A DNA stretch of 64,000 nt from Pseudoneurospora amorphoporcata. Taxonomy: Eukaryota > Ascomycota > Sordariomycetes > Sordariales > Sordariaceae. Where the stretch lies: NCBI GenBank assembly GCA_033297205.1, contig MU859069.1, forward strand, positions 248,001 through 312,000, written 5' to 3'. The stretch's first letter is position 1. Every line of letters starts with the position of its first letter. Shown in pieces: positions 11,330 through 22,979 of the stretch. The notes under the pieces were generated by a model, which saw only the letters and a program-made list of their open reading frames with translations, ran no database searches and was not told where the DNA came from. Made by a program: the position numbers and the translations under genes.

Positions 11330-12602
11330 GTCTGAGGTGGTGTTGGGTTATGGGGTATGGAGCAACTGCAGCTGTTGCAGCTGTGCAGCGTTCTTGCCGT
11401 TTACTGCAGATCGCCTGGCGAGATGATAATCTTTGCTTTAGGGGCGCAGCTTCTCATGGGGACTCTACTGGTTCTTTTCAGGTTAGGTGATTTGTCATCT
11501 TGGACGACACTGGGAGTATGGATTGAGATACTCACGAGGTGAGTTCGGCATTCGCTGTGAGTGGTGGTTACATCAAGGATGAGTAACTGAAAGGTAATTG
11601 ATTCAAGGTAGTGAACTTTGGAAAAAAAATATGACCACTTAGGACAATTTTTGGTTTCGACAAGATGAAGCTCGGAGGGAAGAACGGAAACCCCAGGTTC
11701 TTAAAACACAGGCAGAACGAAGCTGTGGTCTTGATATACAAGATGTTTTCGCGGTAAGAACCGCACACATGCTATTCCTGGACGTTATCATCGGCCGATC
11801 CTGGTAAGGTTGGGACATACAAACTCACATCCGTAGACGGGGAAGATCACTATCATGAACCCCCAAATGCGATAGTAAACACAGTTCTTCACGTGCCTTG
11901 AGCGCAGAGTAACATGCCAATCTGTCACAACGTTCCATTTTCCACAGCCAAGGCGTTGTTGGCATCGGACGTCGGTAAGCGACCCGGCAAAGAATACAAC
12001 TTCATTTCCTCTCAAGTCCGACGTCTAGATGTCCGCAAGTTTCCCAAACACCTTACAGAGACCGAAACCGTAGGAGCGGAACGTAGGTAGATATGCGGGT
12101 TCCGTCGGTGCCAAATGAACCGGGTTTCTGGTCCACCATACATGGTTTGTGCGGATATCCCCAGTCGTTAGCTTGAAGCAGTTGTTGGACGAGATAGCAG
12201 ACTTTCGATTACCCATTTATCCTCCGGCCAGAACCATCCTACTACATCCATGGGGGATAATCTTGGGTGATTGTGCAGGTAGTATCAGTTGTGCCTCCTT
12301 CCGCTGTCAATGACACCCTTCGGGCTACTTGTACTACGTTCATGGGACATTGTCTTGTTACCAATTCGGAAAACACGAGAGACTAGATGCAGAGGTTATT
12401 CTTCAGTTACCGATGGCAAGTACCGGTGACATCAATTAACCCCAAAGAGACATGGAAAAGAGGGGGAAATGATGGATAGAGGCGTAAAGTCATATATGTA
12501 TTATGGGTGGTTACTTGACCTAGTGTTACTGACAGCAAGCATCTATGTTGCGCTAATGTTCAGTCCCAAACCAGAAGCATCATTTCCTCCGGATAGATAC
12601 CC
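11330..12602. other. Intergenic region
   Basis: About 1.3 kb between the start of the decayed hydrolase and the 3' end of the next minus-strand gene. A small imperfect palindrome built on CAACTGCAGCTGTTGCAGCTG lies at about 11362-11384. No coding region or RNA gene is supported. Confidence 0.55.
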
Positions 12603-15600
12603 TTACAGCCAGCTCTTATGGTTGCTCAACTTGATATAGCTCTGTCTTGGATCATCCGTCTTCCCCTTGGTATCGCCATCCTTGAAGTCTACCAGCTCCA
12701 TTTCCGAAGTGACCATATCCCGACGGCTCTTCCTCTTGAGTCTCTGCCTCTTTTCAGTTGCTTCCTCAAAAAAGTAGTGGTTTGATTGTTCCGAGTAGCC
12801 GATACGCCATGGCACATCCAATTGAGTGCCTTTAGGCCCTCCTCCACATGTTCCGCTCAGTTGGTAACTTGGAGGGGAATTCATGGCCAGAGCAAACAAA
12901 TTTGCTGGATCCGTGAAGTCGGTGAGCGGCCGGCCTCTGAGTTGGATGAACAGATGAACCAAGCAAAACAGGTTTAGCAGAAAACCCATAATCAGGATTA
13001 ATAGGAACGCGCGTTGCCATTCCTGAGCAGAACCCGAAGTGTACTCTTGTTTCGTGATCGAGGCGTTGAACTCATGCTTCCATCCTGGCATTCCGGGTAA
13101 AGAAGCGTTTATCGCCTCTGGGGGCCAATAGTTAACAAGAGGCGTCTTTATAGAGCCAGATATCAACGTGGGGCTGACAAGTGCTGCCAAGACCTCAGCG
13201 AGGGATGGCGTTTTGAGGGGCAGAAAGTGATCCTCCAAAGGTAGTGCAGTCAGGATTCGATCTCGCGACGCATTCAGAGTTGTCAGTCCGGAATTCATAT
13301 AAATGGCTAGCTGCCAAGCATCTGCCAACCACTTCCAGTCAGCCTCATCCGACTCCACAGCGTCTGGGACTGACTTGCGGTAGCTGACAGGGTCACTTTC
13401 ATCTTCGCAGTTTGCCGACATATGGGCGCCGGTCGTCCCTGAAATGTTGAGGTGCGTCGAACAGTTGATGGAGAGCCACGACCGAATCTCGCACAATGTG
13501 TAGTCGGGCGTGAAATTGTTGTTGACGAGTGTATAGACAGAGCCTGACTTGTAGGTCCAGTTTGTTGAGCCTTGGACTGTTGCATTGATGATCACGTTGT
13601 ACTCTGACGGATACTGCCCATCCCAACTTTATTAGCGAGTTCAACTAAGTCGGCTTGAAAGATGCTTACCCTCTGAAAGACCGGTGGTCGTCGATGGTAG
13701 TCTGGGCCCCATCTGAATATGTCGTCCACATCGGTCCGGTTCAGCCATTGAGTTTCGTTCGGGGCCCAGTCGTAACGAGGGACATCGTTCAACCAATTCA
13801 ACCCGCCTGTCACTTCGCCTTTGAGTTCCGCGTTCGTTAAGTTGGCACGGGGCCATGCCGTATATACAAGAGGCGCAAGCTCCTTCCCGGTCATTTCCAC
13901 GCAGAGAACATTCAGCGCGGGGCTAACTGCACTTGCCGCTAACCTGTATTCTCCGACTCCGGAAAGATCGCTAGGTTGGAGGATCTCGTTTGTGGGATCT
14001 GTTGCTGCGTCGTACACTCCTAAATATGGTCAGGCCTGGGCTTTCTTTGTTAAAAAAAAAAAAAAAAAAAAAAGAAGATTGAAAAAGAATCTTACCAGGG
14101 TGAGGAACTGCTAGAGTCACATTGTTGACAACTCTTTTATACTGCTCGTACCTTGTCATGGGGTCACTATATTCGGTATTGATCCACGTCCCTGTAACAG
14201 TGACATTGTCGTAAAGCGTTGCTGTTACTGGGGGCCTATTAGACATGTAACGCCCCTCTGGCTTTGTGTTGTTCCGGCCAAATTCTGACCATGTAGACCT
14301 AGAGGTCGTTAGTATACAGAACGTAGCAAACGGCGGCCGATGCTAGGCGACTTACAGGAAGGCTTGAAAGTTATGGTATGCTACAGTGACGGTTAGCTAA
14401 GGATGTTCTTAGGACCTGTGCTTGAGAGATGGTGTTGCCGTTGACCTACAGAAACCCGAAAGAGACGCAGCAAGACAACTATCTGGGCTGTGTTCATCGG
14501 CCAGCAGGGTATCCGGCAGCTGACAGCTTCGCTTGACGAAACTTACGTTCCCGTAACCAGACATGGCGTAATTCTTCATGACGATTAGTTCGGGCTTGCC
14601 CCATTTTAATTTGGGGGCAACGAGGGCGTCCGAGGCTGTGGTGTATAGTACTGCGACGAGGGTGGCGGCCATACACAAAATACCCAAGGGGGTAAATCCC
14701 ACTTTCTTCCAGGCTTTGATATTCGTAAACATCAAACCAGGCGACTTGTGAACAGTTAGTTACTTCACTGGAAACGAGAATGTGCCAGACACTTACAACA
14801 ACCCAGTTCTTCATGCCGAACTCGCCCAACGTAACACCTCTGTTGCCAACATCAAAGGCCTTTTTCGTAAGGATCTGACCAACGGAGGCAACAAATACAG
14901 CGACGAAGGAGGTTTCGATCAACTTGGCAATCAGGGCAGTGAGCAAAGAAGCCGTCGACGGTGGAAGGGCTCCTTGAGCGGAGGAGACTGTCTTTCCCCA
15001 TTTAGGTTGAATAAAGGCAACACCTAACCAGAGGCCGCTCCCGATAGTCGAGAAAATTGACAGGAACCAGAGGGTTGTCCCAAGCCAGCTGATCTTTTCG
15101 CGATATGGGCCGCTCCGTGCAGCGCATTCGAAGGGTGGCTGTCCATAAGGTGGCTCTCCGTATCCTGTTTGTCCATAGACTGGCTGTCCAAAAGGTGGTT
15201 GTCCAAATGGAGTGAAGGGGGTTTGAGCTAAAGACAGAAGTTAGTGCTGGAGAAGTGGAATTTCAGGACCAAGCATCTGGACATACGGGAACTCATCAAG
15301 CTCTGGGCATCATAAGCCTGTCCCCAACCCTGAAAGTTGATGACTTGAGGCGCTATGGGCGAACCTGGGTACATGGCCATGGGAGGCGGCGAGTAAGAAT
15401 GGAATCCTCCAGGAAATGTCGCAGGGTAAGTAGGGTAGATGCCTATGTTAGCCTCGTTTGGAGATTGCGGCTGCTCCGGGTTCAATGGCGGCGAAGGAAC
15501 GCTCTGGTACTGATATTGTGAGTTGGACGGCGGCGACTGAGATCCTTCTCCGCGGTCCTGGTCCCCATCGTGGCCTATGCCGACTAACGCCGAATCGGGG

Positions 15601-15884
15601 GAAACAGAGCGAGCAGCTTCCTCACGTTGGGTAGAGCTGTAGTCAGCTTCGACATGTTGATTGTCTGCTGGCCTAGATGAAGTCGAAGCCATCGTGGGCG
15701 TCTCCGTCTTGGGCGGCTTGAAGAGAGGAATATGCCTGAGGAGTTTGTTCCGTTTGCCAGTGACCCAGGAGGATTTGGTGTTGTGGGGTGTCTGAGGAAG
15801 ACTTGACGGGGATTCGGGGATGGTTGTATCGTTTTTGCTGGTCATGGGTTCGACAGAAGTAGGATTGGGGGCCATACGAGCCAT
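12603..15884 (-). CDS. Fungal polytopic membrane protein of unknown function (seven exons)
   Basis: Exons 15884-15287, 15227-14797, 14744-14450, 14380-14356 (only 25 nt), 14298-14096, 14019-13670 and 13613-12603 join in frame to 970 residues. All six introns have GT..AG ends. Residues 1-199 are a Pro/Ser/Gln-rich cytosolic region, followed by short repeats around GQPPFGQPVYGQ. Membrane segments follow: TTLWFLSIFSTIG, TASLLTALIAKLIETSFVAV and the helix around LCMAATLVAVLYTTASDALV. Then comes a long N-glycosylated loop and a last helix (FLLILIMGFLLNLFCLVHLF) before a basic tail. It matches a large filamentous-fungus family marked by KNW, TTASDALV and APLVYT motifs and having no assigned function. 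Intron 5 holds a run of 22 T on the coding strand. Confidence 0.85.
14052..14073. repeat. Poly-A/T tract of 22 bases inside an intron
   Basis: An uninterrupted run of 22 A on the plus strand. It lies inside intron 5 (14020-14095) of the polytopic membrane-protein gene, on the acceptor side of the coding strand's GTAAGA donor. Such tracts vary in length between strains and are prone to sequencing error, but this one does not touch coding sequence. Confidence 0.9.
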
Positions 15885-17667
15885 TGTTGGCCCAGGCTAA
15901 TCCACCTCGATCCAAGCTGACGGAACCAGAATGCCACCCCAGCCTTGTTCTTTTCGGAGGGGATATCAAAACTCAAAAGATGCCGAGATGCCGTGAGATA
16001 GTGGCACGGCACGTGTGAGGGGAAAAGTAGAGGTAAGTAAGCAAGGCTGCTTCAGCGAGAACGCACCAAGGACGAATAGTATACCGCGGCGCGCAACCAC
16101 GACGTTTGCGTAGTAGACGGAAATGACTTTGGGGTGAGACAGGACTTATACCGGGAGACGGACCGGGAGGAGGGGACTGGGGCATCAGGCAGGGGGAAAT
16201 GGTTAGGTAAAGCAAACAAACCAAACTTGACCAAAAGTTCAGACGATATGCAGCCGGACGAGGCCGAAACTGTCGTTTGTGATGGAAAAACTCGCCTCTA
16301 TGCCGTCTTCATCCACTCTTCCAAGCGCGGGGAAAAGCCACTCAGAGACCGCAACGAAGTTTCAATATTATAATGTAATATCGGGAAGGAGCTAAACTCT
16401 GTCTCCGCAACTCTGCACTCTGCAAACCAACACCAAGTCACCAACAGCCTTGGTCTAAGGGAGGAGCGACACAACGTGCATAGACACGGGCAAGAGACAC
16501 AGTATGGCAAGAGGCAACTTTGACGACGAGTGACTGCCCTTTCCGAGCCATCATTGCACTTGCAACACTGACAGCTGCGGCCATTGAGACACATCGATGA
16601 GTGGGCTCTTCCGTGGTTGAGAAGTTGAGAGTTGAGGCACCACCAACAGCATCCTTTGATGAACACTAGGCACGAGGTTGATGAGGCACAATCCTGCACG
16701 CGAGTACCACCTCACCTTCGCGGAGTTTTGGTGTAGCTGACGGCATGGACCGCGAGCACATGTCGTGAGACTCCAACCCAACCCATCAGGCATGTCGCAT
16801 GATCCCGCCCGACATATGTATCGGGTTAGCAGACTAATCCCCCGAGCCTCAAGGCTGTACTGCGCGCCGACGATGATGGGCAAGGCAGTAATCCTTTCAA
16901 AGGGCTAGAACTAAGCATCATGACCTCACAGCTGAAGTTGCTGAACATTGGCGGCCTCTTACCCACTTTGATTCGACTGTTCGTATGTGTCCCGCTAGAC
17001 AAGTGTGCGTGTGTGTGTGTGTGTTGGTTGTTATTTTGGGCGTTGCGCGCATTCGAATATGATCGGCATGGTGGAGGTGATGGAGGGAGAACAGATAGAG
17101 AAGTTGTCAACTCTCAACAGCGGAAGGAAGACAGTTCCAGATGGACCAAGACTCCTGCCAAGACCTGCCCGCACGGGAAGGCAACAAACCCCGCCCTTGC
17201 CCGCTTGAGTCTTACATATCGCGGCTCGCTCCACCAATAATCGTCAAGTGCCAAGTCTTTAGTTCTCCCGTCCATCCTTGCCTGCCGTTGCTCTACAACA
17301 CCCTGTCTCCCTGCTCGATGACGGAGTTTACGGAACTGAACTGAAGTGCGTCCAAAGTTTAAGTCAGCCATGTCACCTGTCAACTTTGTCAGATTTCCGA
17401 GCTTTCGTCTGCCACCTTCGCCGAAATTCCACCGCGGCAGTGCACAGCAGCGAAGTCAGCAAACAACCGACTTTATCCTGGATAATACACCATATTTGAA
17501 AGCCACATTCTGGTGGCTGAAATCCCATCCTTCAGCTCTTGCTTTCTATCATGTGTCGATCCGCGTTTCCTAGACGGTTTCGTTCGTTTCATGCGTGCCG
17601 TATCTAGTTTTTAACCTTTGTTCGAAACAGAAGACATACGATTTGCGACAGTTCCATTTTCAGTACT
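15885..17667. other. Divergent intergenic region with a GT microsatellite
   Basis: About 1.8 kb between two divergently transcribed genes (membrane protein to the left, OMA1 to the right), so both promoters must lie here. A (GT)n/(TGTG) microsatellite with one interruption occupies 17004-17025. The open frames in both directions are short, show no domain and overlap one another. Nothing coding is supported. Confidence 0.6.
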
Positions 17668-19089
17668 ATGCTTCCTATCCTCCGACCATCGCTTGGTGTT
17701 GTCGCTTCTTCAGTGATCGGGCAACGGGCCGGTCTCACAGCTGTCGTAGGCACCCGAGCACTCGCTGCTGCGTCTGCAGCTTTCCGCACACGCGCACGCG
17801 CACGCCTCAGCACAGCATTACAATCCACGACAGCAACCTCAACTATTACCCGAAGCTTCTTACACGATCACCCATACCCATCCTCGCAGCAGCAGCTCCG
17901 AGCCTACGGACGACATGTAACCAGTCCTCGCCTCTACTCCGGCACACCAACGCCACCGCCAAGGCGGCCGACGCCAACCGCTCGCGGCCCTCCTCCATGG
18001 GGAGTACAGCAACACCAACAACGCCGTTTCGCTTCCAACGACTGGTGGAACCGCTCCTTCAACGAGCGGATCGACCCCTATGGCGTCCACCGCCGCTACG
18101 CCGACCCTCTCTTCACGAACCAAGATCTCAAGCGCGCCGCGCGCCACCAAAACACCAAATACTTTGCCGTCTTCTGCGTCGCGGGCACCATCATCTTCTA
18201 TTTCATCAATCTCGAGACGGTGCCCGTCTCCGGCCGCACGCGCTTCAACATCTATTCGCGCAAGCGTGTAGTTGAAGCCGGCGACCTCTCCTACCGCCGC
18301 TTACTCTACGACTTGGAACAGCAGGGGGTCGGAGTCTTGCCAGACTGGGACTATCGCACGCAGCGCGTGAAGAGGGTGATGGCGAAGCTGATACCGTTTA
18401 GCGGGATGAGGGACGAGAAGTGGAAGATTTTCGTTATTGATGATCCGCATACGGCCAACGCGTTCGTTTTGCCGGGCGGGAAGGTATTCGTGTTCAGCGG
18501 GATCCTTCAACTAGCCAGAACAGATTCGCAGCTGGCGACGGTGTTGGGACACGAGATTGCGCATAACGTGGCTGACCACGTTGGCGAACGCATGTCGCAG
18601 AATATTGGCGTGAACATTTTGTTGTATAGTCTGGTGGTGCTCACCAGCGTTTTTGGCTTAGGTGTCCTCATCGCCCAGTTTGCGGGCGCGTGGGCGTTGA
18701 ACACGGCCATCTCGAACCCGATGAGCCGTAAGCAGGAGAGCGAGGCAGATTATATCGGGCTGATGATGATGGCGGAGGCGTGCTATGATCCGCGGGAGGC
18801 GGTGACGTTTTGGAAGAGGATGAATAGGACGACACAGGAGAAAGTGCCGGAGTGGATGAGTACGCATCCTTCGGTAAGTTTAAAGTTGGACTCCGTTTGC
18901 GTTTCAATTCGTGAGACTTGATACTAACGGTGTTGTGTACAGCACTCGAACAGAATCGAAAAGATCCAAGAGTGGTTGCCAGAAGCCCTGGAAAAGAGGG
19001 AGAGGAGTGATTGCCGTACTACTGCCTCGTTTGCAGACCTATTCAGGCAGGCGTTGCTGAATGGTGTCGTAGAGATTCGCCAGTATTAG
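17668..19089 (+). CDS. oma1: Mitochondrial inner-membrane metallopeptidase OMA1
   Basis: Exons 17668-18873 and 18943-19089 (intron GTAAGT...ACTAAC...ACAG) give 450 residues. The first ~120 residues are rich in Arg, Ser, Thr and Pro with almost no acidic residues, as in a mitochondrial targeting sequence. A membrane helix follows at about 165-187 (YFAVFCVAGTIIFYFI). The M48 peptidase domain carries the zinc site HEIAH at residues 295-299, with the third-ligand region SRKQESEADYIG at 353-364 and a second hydrophobic segment between them. OMA1 cleaves inner-membrane proteins under stress and acts in quality control of respiratory-chain assembly. Length and order of motifs are standard. Exon 2 supplies the C-terminal helix (NRIEKIQEWLPEALEKRE) that is typical of the family. 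Confidence 0.95.
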
Positions 19090-20161
19090 ACACTCGCGTC
19101 GGATACATTTGCATATGGCAGCGGCATGATTACATAAATAAGGCTATCATCGGGACGGAGGGATAGGATAGAGAGCGAGGCGTTTTTGGAATTTTGGAAA
19201 ACCATGGGGTCACTGGATATACACAACTTACTTTGGAGCCTAGATTGATTTGGATATAGGTTATGAGAAGGTCTTTTCGCACTGCCATAAAAGTCTTCCT
19301 ACACTGTCAGCAAAAAGGCATATGTATATAACTCCGCCAAATTTAAAGTAAGAGGTATAAGAGTGGGGTTGGAATTTTTAGTATTTTTTACACTATAATA
19401 TAGCATTTATAAGGAATTTTTATCTAGCCTCTAGTGTTTTACTAAAACGAAATATTAAAAAGGAATAAATTTTATTTAAATCTTTACCAGTTTTAGTCTT
19501 AACTCTCTGCCGAGTAACGTTGCGATATAGTCGTGGGTACCATATTATAGAGAAAAAAATGAGAAAAATTTCAATACTACTCTTACTTACCTAAGCCTCC
19601 ATTCGGATAAGTTACACCTTGTTTCATTTTTTTACTACAGTGTAAAAAGACTTTTATGGCAGTGCGAAAAGACGTTCTCTAGGTTATACCCTAGACCTAG
19701 GACGTTCGGACATCTATATCTACGACGGGGGTGGGTATTACAAACTCGTAAGTAGTGGCACCCCCCACTCAGACATTTTTTATATCATGATACAATAATA
19801 CGTACTACAACAACATATGACAGTCGGGCCAACTCGTTTTGTTTCTTAACTAAGTGGCTTAGTCCATTCATTATTGGACTCGATATTGGTATCTGAATCT
19901 GAATGCAGCGGATCTTTCGGGGTATCTTCGCTCAAAACACCATAACACCTCCTTGTCCGTTTCCTGGTTACCTGGCAGGGAAATCTCCTCCCGGCAGCAG
20001 CAATCATAAAGCCATTTACTTTCCCATCTTTCCTTCCTCACCGTTTCTCCGATGCGGCCATCAGCATCCCATCACTGTAGGCTCTTACCAGGAGAAATCA
20101 CCATAGACTCCCTCCAGAATGATTAAGGCAATGTGATCATCAACTTACTCACTCCTTACCC
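19090..20161. other. Intergenic region, A/T-rich, containing a MITE
   Basis: Between convergent genes (OMA1 on plus, GTPase-like on minus). The main content is the inverted-repeat element at 19265-19679. Flanking DNA to about 19880 is A/T-rich, unlike nearby coding DNA. No coding region is supported. Confidence 0.65.
19265..19679. mobile_element. MITE with 43-bp terminal inverted repeats and 8-bp target duplication
   Basis: The left terminus 19265-19307 (starting GAGAAGGTCTTTTCGCACTG) and the right terminus 19637-19679 are inverted copies with only three or so mismatches over 43 bp. The element is flanked on both sides by the same octamer, TAGGTTAT (19257-19264 and 19680-19687). That is a direct target-site duplication and marks exact element ends. 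The 415-bp unit has a strongly A/T-rich interior without any open frame. An 8-bp duplication is the hallmark of hAT transposases, so a hAT-derived non-autonomous element is likely. The A/T bias would fit RIP. Confidence 0.85.
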
Positions 20162-21390
20162 CTAACCCTTCTTCTTCCCAAACAATGGCAACCACCCCGT
20201 CGTAAGACTCTTCCACAATCCGCCAACCTTGCTCTTCGTCGCCGTGCTCTCCGCCACCTCAGAATCCCTCTTCAACAACGCCTCGCTCCCACTCCTCTCA
20301 AGCTCTCCTTTCTTCTCCTTATACTCCCTCCTGTTCCTCAAAGACTCACTAGCGACTTGCTCGAAAACCGCATCAACGTTCTCCCCCGTCACTCCCGCCG
20401 AGGTCTCAAACCACGACTCAGCCAGTCCCAGCTTCTTGGCGGCTTCCATTCCTTCCTTTGTCGACACCTTCCTCTCTCCAATTCCACTGAGTCCGAGTCC
20501 GAGTCCACTCAATGAACCAGCGGCTGCAGCGGCGGTAGCAGCAATAGCTGCGCCACCTAGAATGTCTACGTCGCTCTTGTTTCCTACCATAACCATGGCG
20601 AACTCTCTGACTACGTTCCTGGTCGTCTTTTTGAGGTGTAGATAGTGCGCTTTCGATCCTCTGCCAATTGGCTTGTTGAAGGGGATCAAGTCCTCGCTAA
20701 ACTGAGGGAGGGATGCAAAATGCTCGCGGATCGCTGAGGCAATGGATGTAGCGTGCTGTAGGGAGGAAGGGTCGATGACGGAGTAGAGGATCAGGGCTCC
20801 GTCATACTCGGTAAGCGTGCGTGTCCAGAGGTGCGGGTGTGTGGTGCGCGTGGTGGTGGACCAGGGGTGGGGGAGCTCGAGAGTGTGGAGGGTGTAGGTA
20901 GTCGACTTGTCGCTGCCGGAAGAGGGATCTGAGGGGAGGGTGAGCAGATAGCGGTTGGGTTTCGTGGTGGAGGGGTGGCGATGTGTTTTGGCGAACTGGA
21001 AGAACCTCGAGTTAGAAGCCGCTTGCGCAAGAGATGGTGAATGGTATGAGATTGCGTTCAAAATCGTCGTCACCGTTGAACTCGTCGGTGCCTGAATGTG
21101 TTCGCCGAAATGCGAGACCGAGAGCGGGGAGGGTGCGGCGCATTCGTACATACCTTTTGGACAAGAGCCGTCTTTCCTACTCCTTCTGCACCGAGAACGA
21201 GGATCTTGATCTCCTCTTCTTTTGGTTCTTGCGCCGATGTTGAACTTTGCGACTCGAGGCCGGAGAGTGCATCATTTGCGCCGCCGTCGGAGAGTCGCTT
21301 GTATTCTTCCGCAGGTGCATCTTTCCATCGCAGGACGGCTTTGAGGTACTGGAGCTCATCCTCGGTCCAGGCGAGAAGCGAGTTTACCAT
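20162..21390 (-). CDS. Divergent Ras-like small GTPase domain protein
   Basis: Exons 21390-21154 and 21091-20162 join in frame across a 62-bp intron to 388 residues. The P-loop GAEGVGKT is at 67-74, with the intron five residues later. The G4 motif NKSD lies at 250-253 and a G5-like ETSA at 307-310. Between them LILYSVIDPSSLQHATSIASAIREHF resembles the Ras switch/alpha-3 region. The G3 DxxG motif is not recognisable: where DTAG is expected the sequence reads LELPHPWS. An Ala/Gly-rich insert (about residues 257-284) sits after G4, and the C-terminus is Lys-rich without a prenylation Cys. The fold is probably Ras-like, but hydrolysis may be impaired. No specific partner or pathway can be assigned. 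Confidence 0.75.
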
Positions 21391-22589
21391 CTCGGCAATT
21401 GTCGCGAGTCGCGGTGATAGTCGGTCGAGTGGTGATGGTCGGCCGAGTGGTGCGGGGTGCGCCGGGAGATGGATCTAACACTAGGACGAGGAATATCTTT
21501 TTGTTGACAGTAAAATAAGTAGCGGCTGGTGTTGGAAGGGAAGGTTTGCGTGAAAAAGTGAAACGAAGGCCAAGGCTTTGTGGCTGCCCCTTCTCTGGCA
21601 GAAGCGAAAAAAAAGGCGTGTTTCAAGACCTTCCATCCGATCTGAGGGCGGAGTGAAGGTGAAGCTGCGGGCACAGACGTGCCTGGGGAGGTATCTTGGG
21701 AGGTTTCTGATATTGATGGGTCAGATTTTCAGTATAGCTAGTCCGTCTTGGACGGTTTGCATTGCCTCTGCTGGTTGTCGTCGTCGTCGTCTTCGTCGTC
21801 GTCGTCGTCGAGGTTATGCGTGTGCCATTTCAACCAGCTCAAGAAAGTAGGCAGTTCAGAAGTGCTCCAGCAATCGATACCAGTGAGGTGTTTTGCAGAT
21901 CAGAAAGGTACAAAGATGCTGTTCGATCGATCGGCGTCTCAACGCAACATGACTTTTTTACTTGTACACCATGATACTTGATCAGCAACTACCAACCATC
22001 ACCTACTTTTGTAGTTGTCGCACAATGTCGTATCTTTGATGCCTGCCTTGATCTTGATCGTGTGTCGTCTCGATCTGCCTCAATCCGGTAGACTTGAATG
22101 GCCCGAGGCCAACGTAGCCTGACTGCCTGGATGGAATATTTTCTTTTGTGGATGATGGAGGCAGATATGGGTAGGTAGGTACATGACCGCAAGTGATCGA
22201 CTCATGCCCGACATTGCGTATTGGGCTGCTAGACGGAGAAAGTTTTCACGATAAGGGGACAATCAGGGGCAGCTAGGAACCGGAAGAGCACGCAGATTAT
22301 CTTCTATCCATCCTTGAGTGGTCATTGGATGCTGAATGGTCAATATAACAGAATGACCTGGGAAGGAGCATCCAAAAGTGTCCGATGTCTGGTTCATCTA
22401 TTACCGAAGGAGCCACTCTCCAGATCATAATATCCTCTAGTGGGTGGAAGGAGCTCTCTCGTCTTGCGGGAGGTGTTCCTCCTGTACCCTGTCTAGCCGC
22501 GAACCTGATCGTGTCCTTTTTATCTTAGTCGGTATCTTCAGAGGTCAACTCCCGTCAAGGGGTAGCAGCAGTTAAATGCATCATAACGA
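21391..22589. other. Intergenic region with a GTC trinucleotide repeat
   Basis: Promoter side of the GTPase-like gene followed by non-coding DNA. An imperfect (GTC)n microsatellite spans about 21777-21811. No gene or RNA is supported in the remaining sequence. Confidence 0.6.
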
Positions 22590-22979
22590 TTATCCTCTTT
22601 GATTGAGGTAACGCCTCGCCTCAGCCTCAATAGCATAGAGCTTAGAATCCAGGTCTGCCTGCATCTCGGCAACATTTTCCAAAAGCACATCCCATACCAT
22701 GATCTCTAGCATTATCCGCGCTCCCTCCTCGTTGTCTAAATATTCCCCTGGCTCAGCTGCGAGATCTTGTAGCTCAACGCTCAGAGAATGCACTTCCGCC
22801 ATGATGTTAAGTTGCTAACGAGCCGTGCGCGTTAGTCCAGTGCTATAGCTGAGCGAGAGGCTTCCAAATGAATAACTTACCATCTCGGCCAACTGGCCGA
22901 GATATTCCCACGCTCTCGCTGCAAACCACAAGCCATAAAGGACGACCCCGCTCGAGGGTCCAAGGCTGGGAGTCGGCAT
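22590..22979 (-). CDS. Small helical protein of unknown function (107 residues)
   Basis: Two exons, 22979-22881 and 22814-22590, join in frame across a 66-bp intron with GTAAGT donor, CTAAC branch site and TTAG acceptor. The product begins MPTPSLGPSSGVVLYGLWF and continues as an acidic, almost entirely helical protein (WEYLGQLAEM, LLENVAEMQADLDSKLYAIE). A further consensus intron lies just upstream (donor at 23062, acceptor ending at 22992). No ATG in the exon above it is in frame, so that intron would be in the 5' UTR. Three well-formed splice signals in a row argue for a real gene. No signal peptide or domain was recognised. The coiled-coil-like character suggests a protein-interaction role, but this is a guess. 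Confidence 0.55.
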
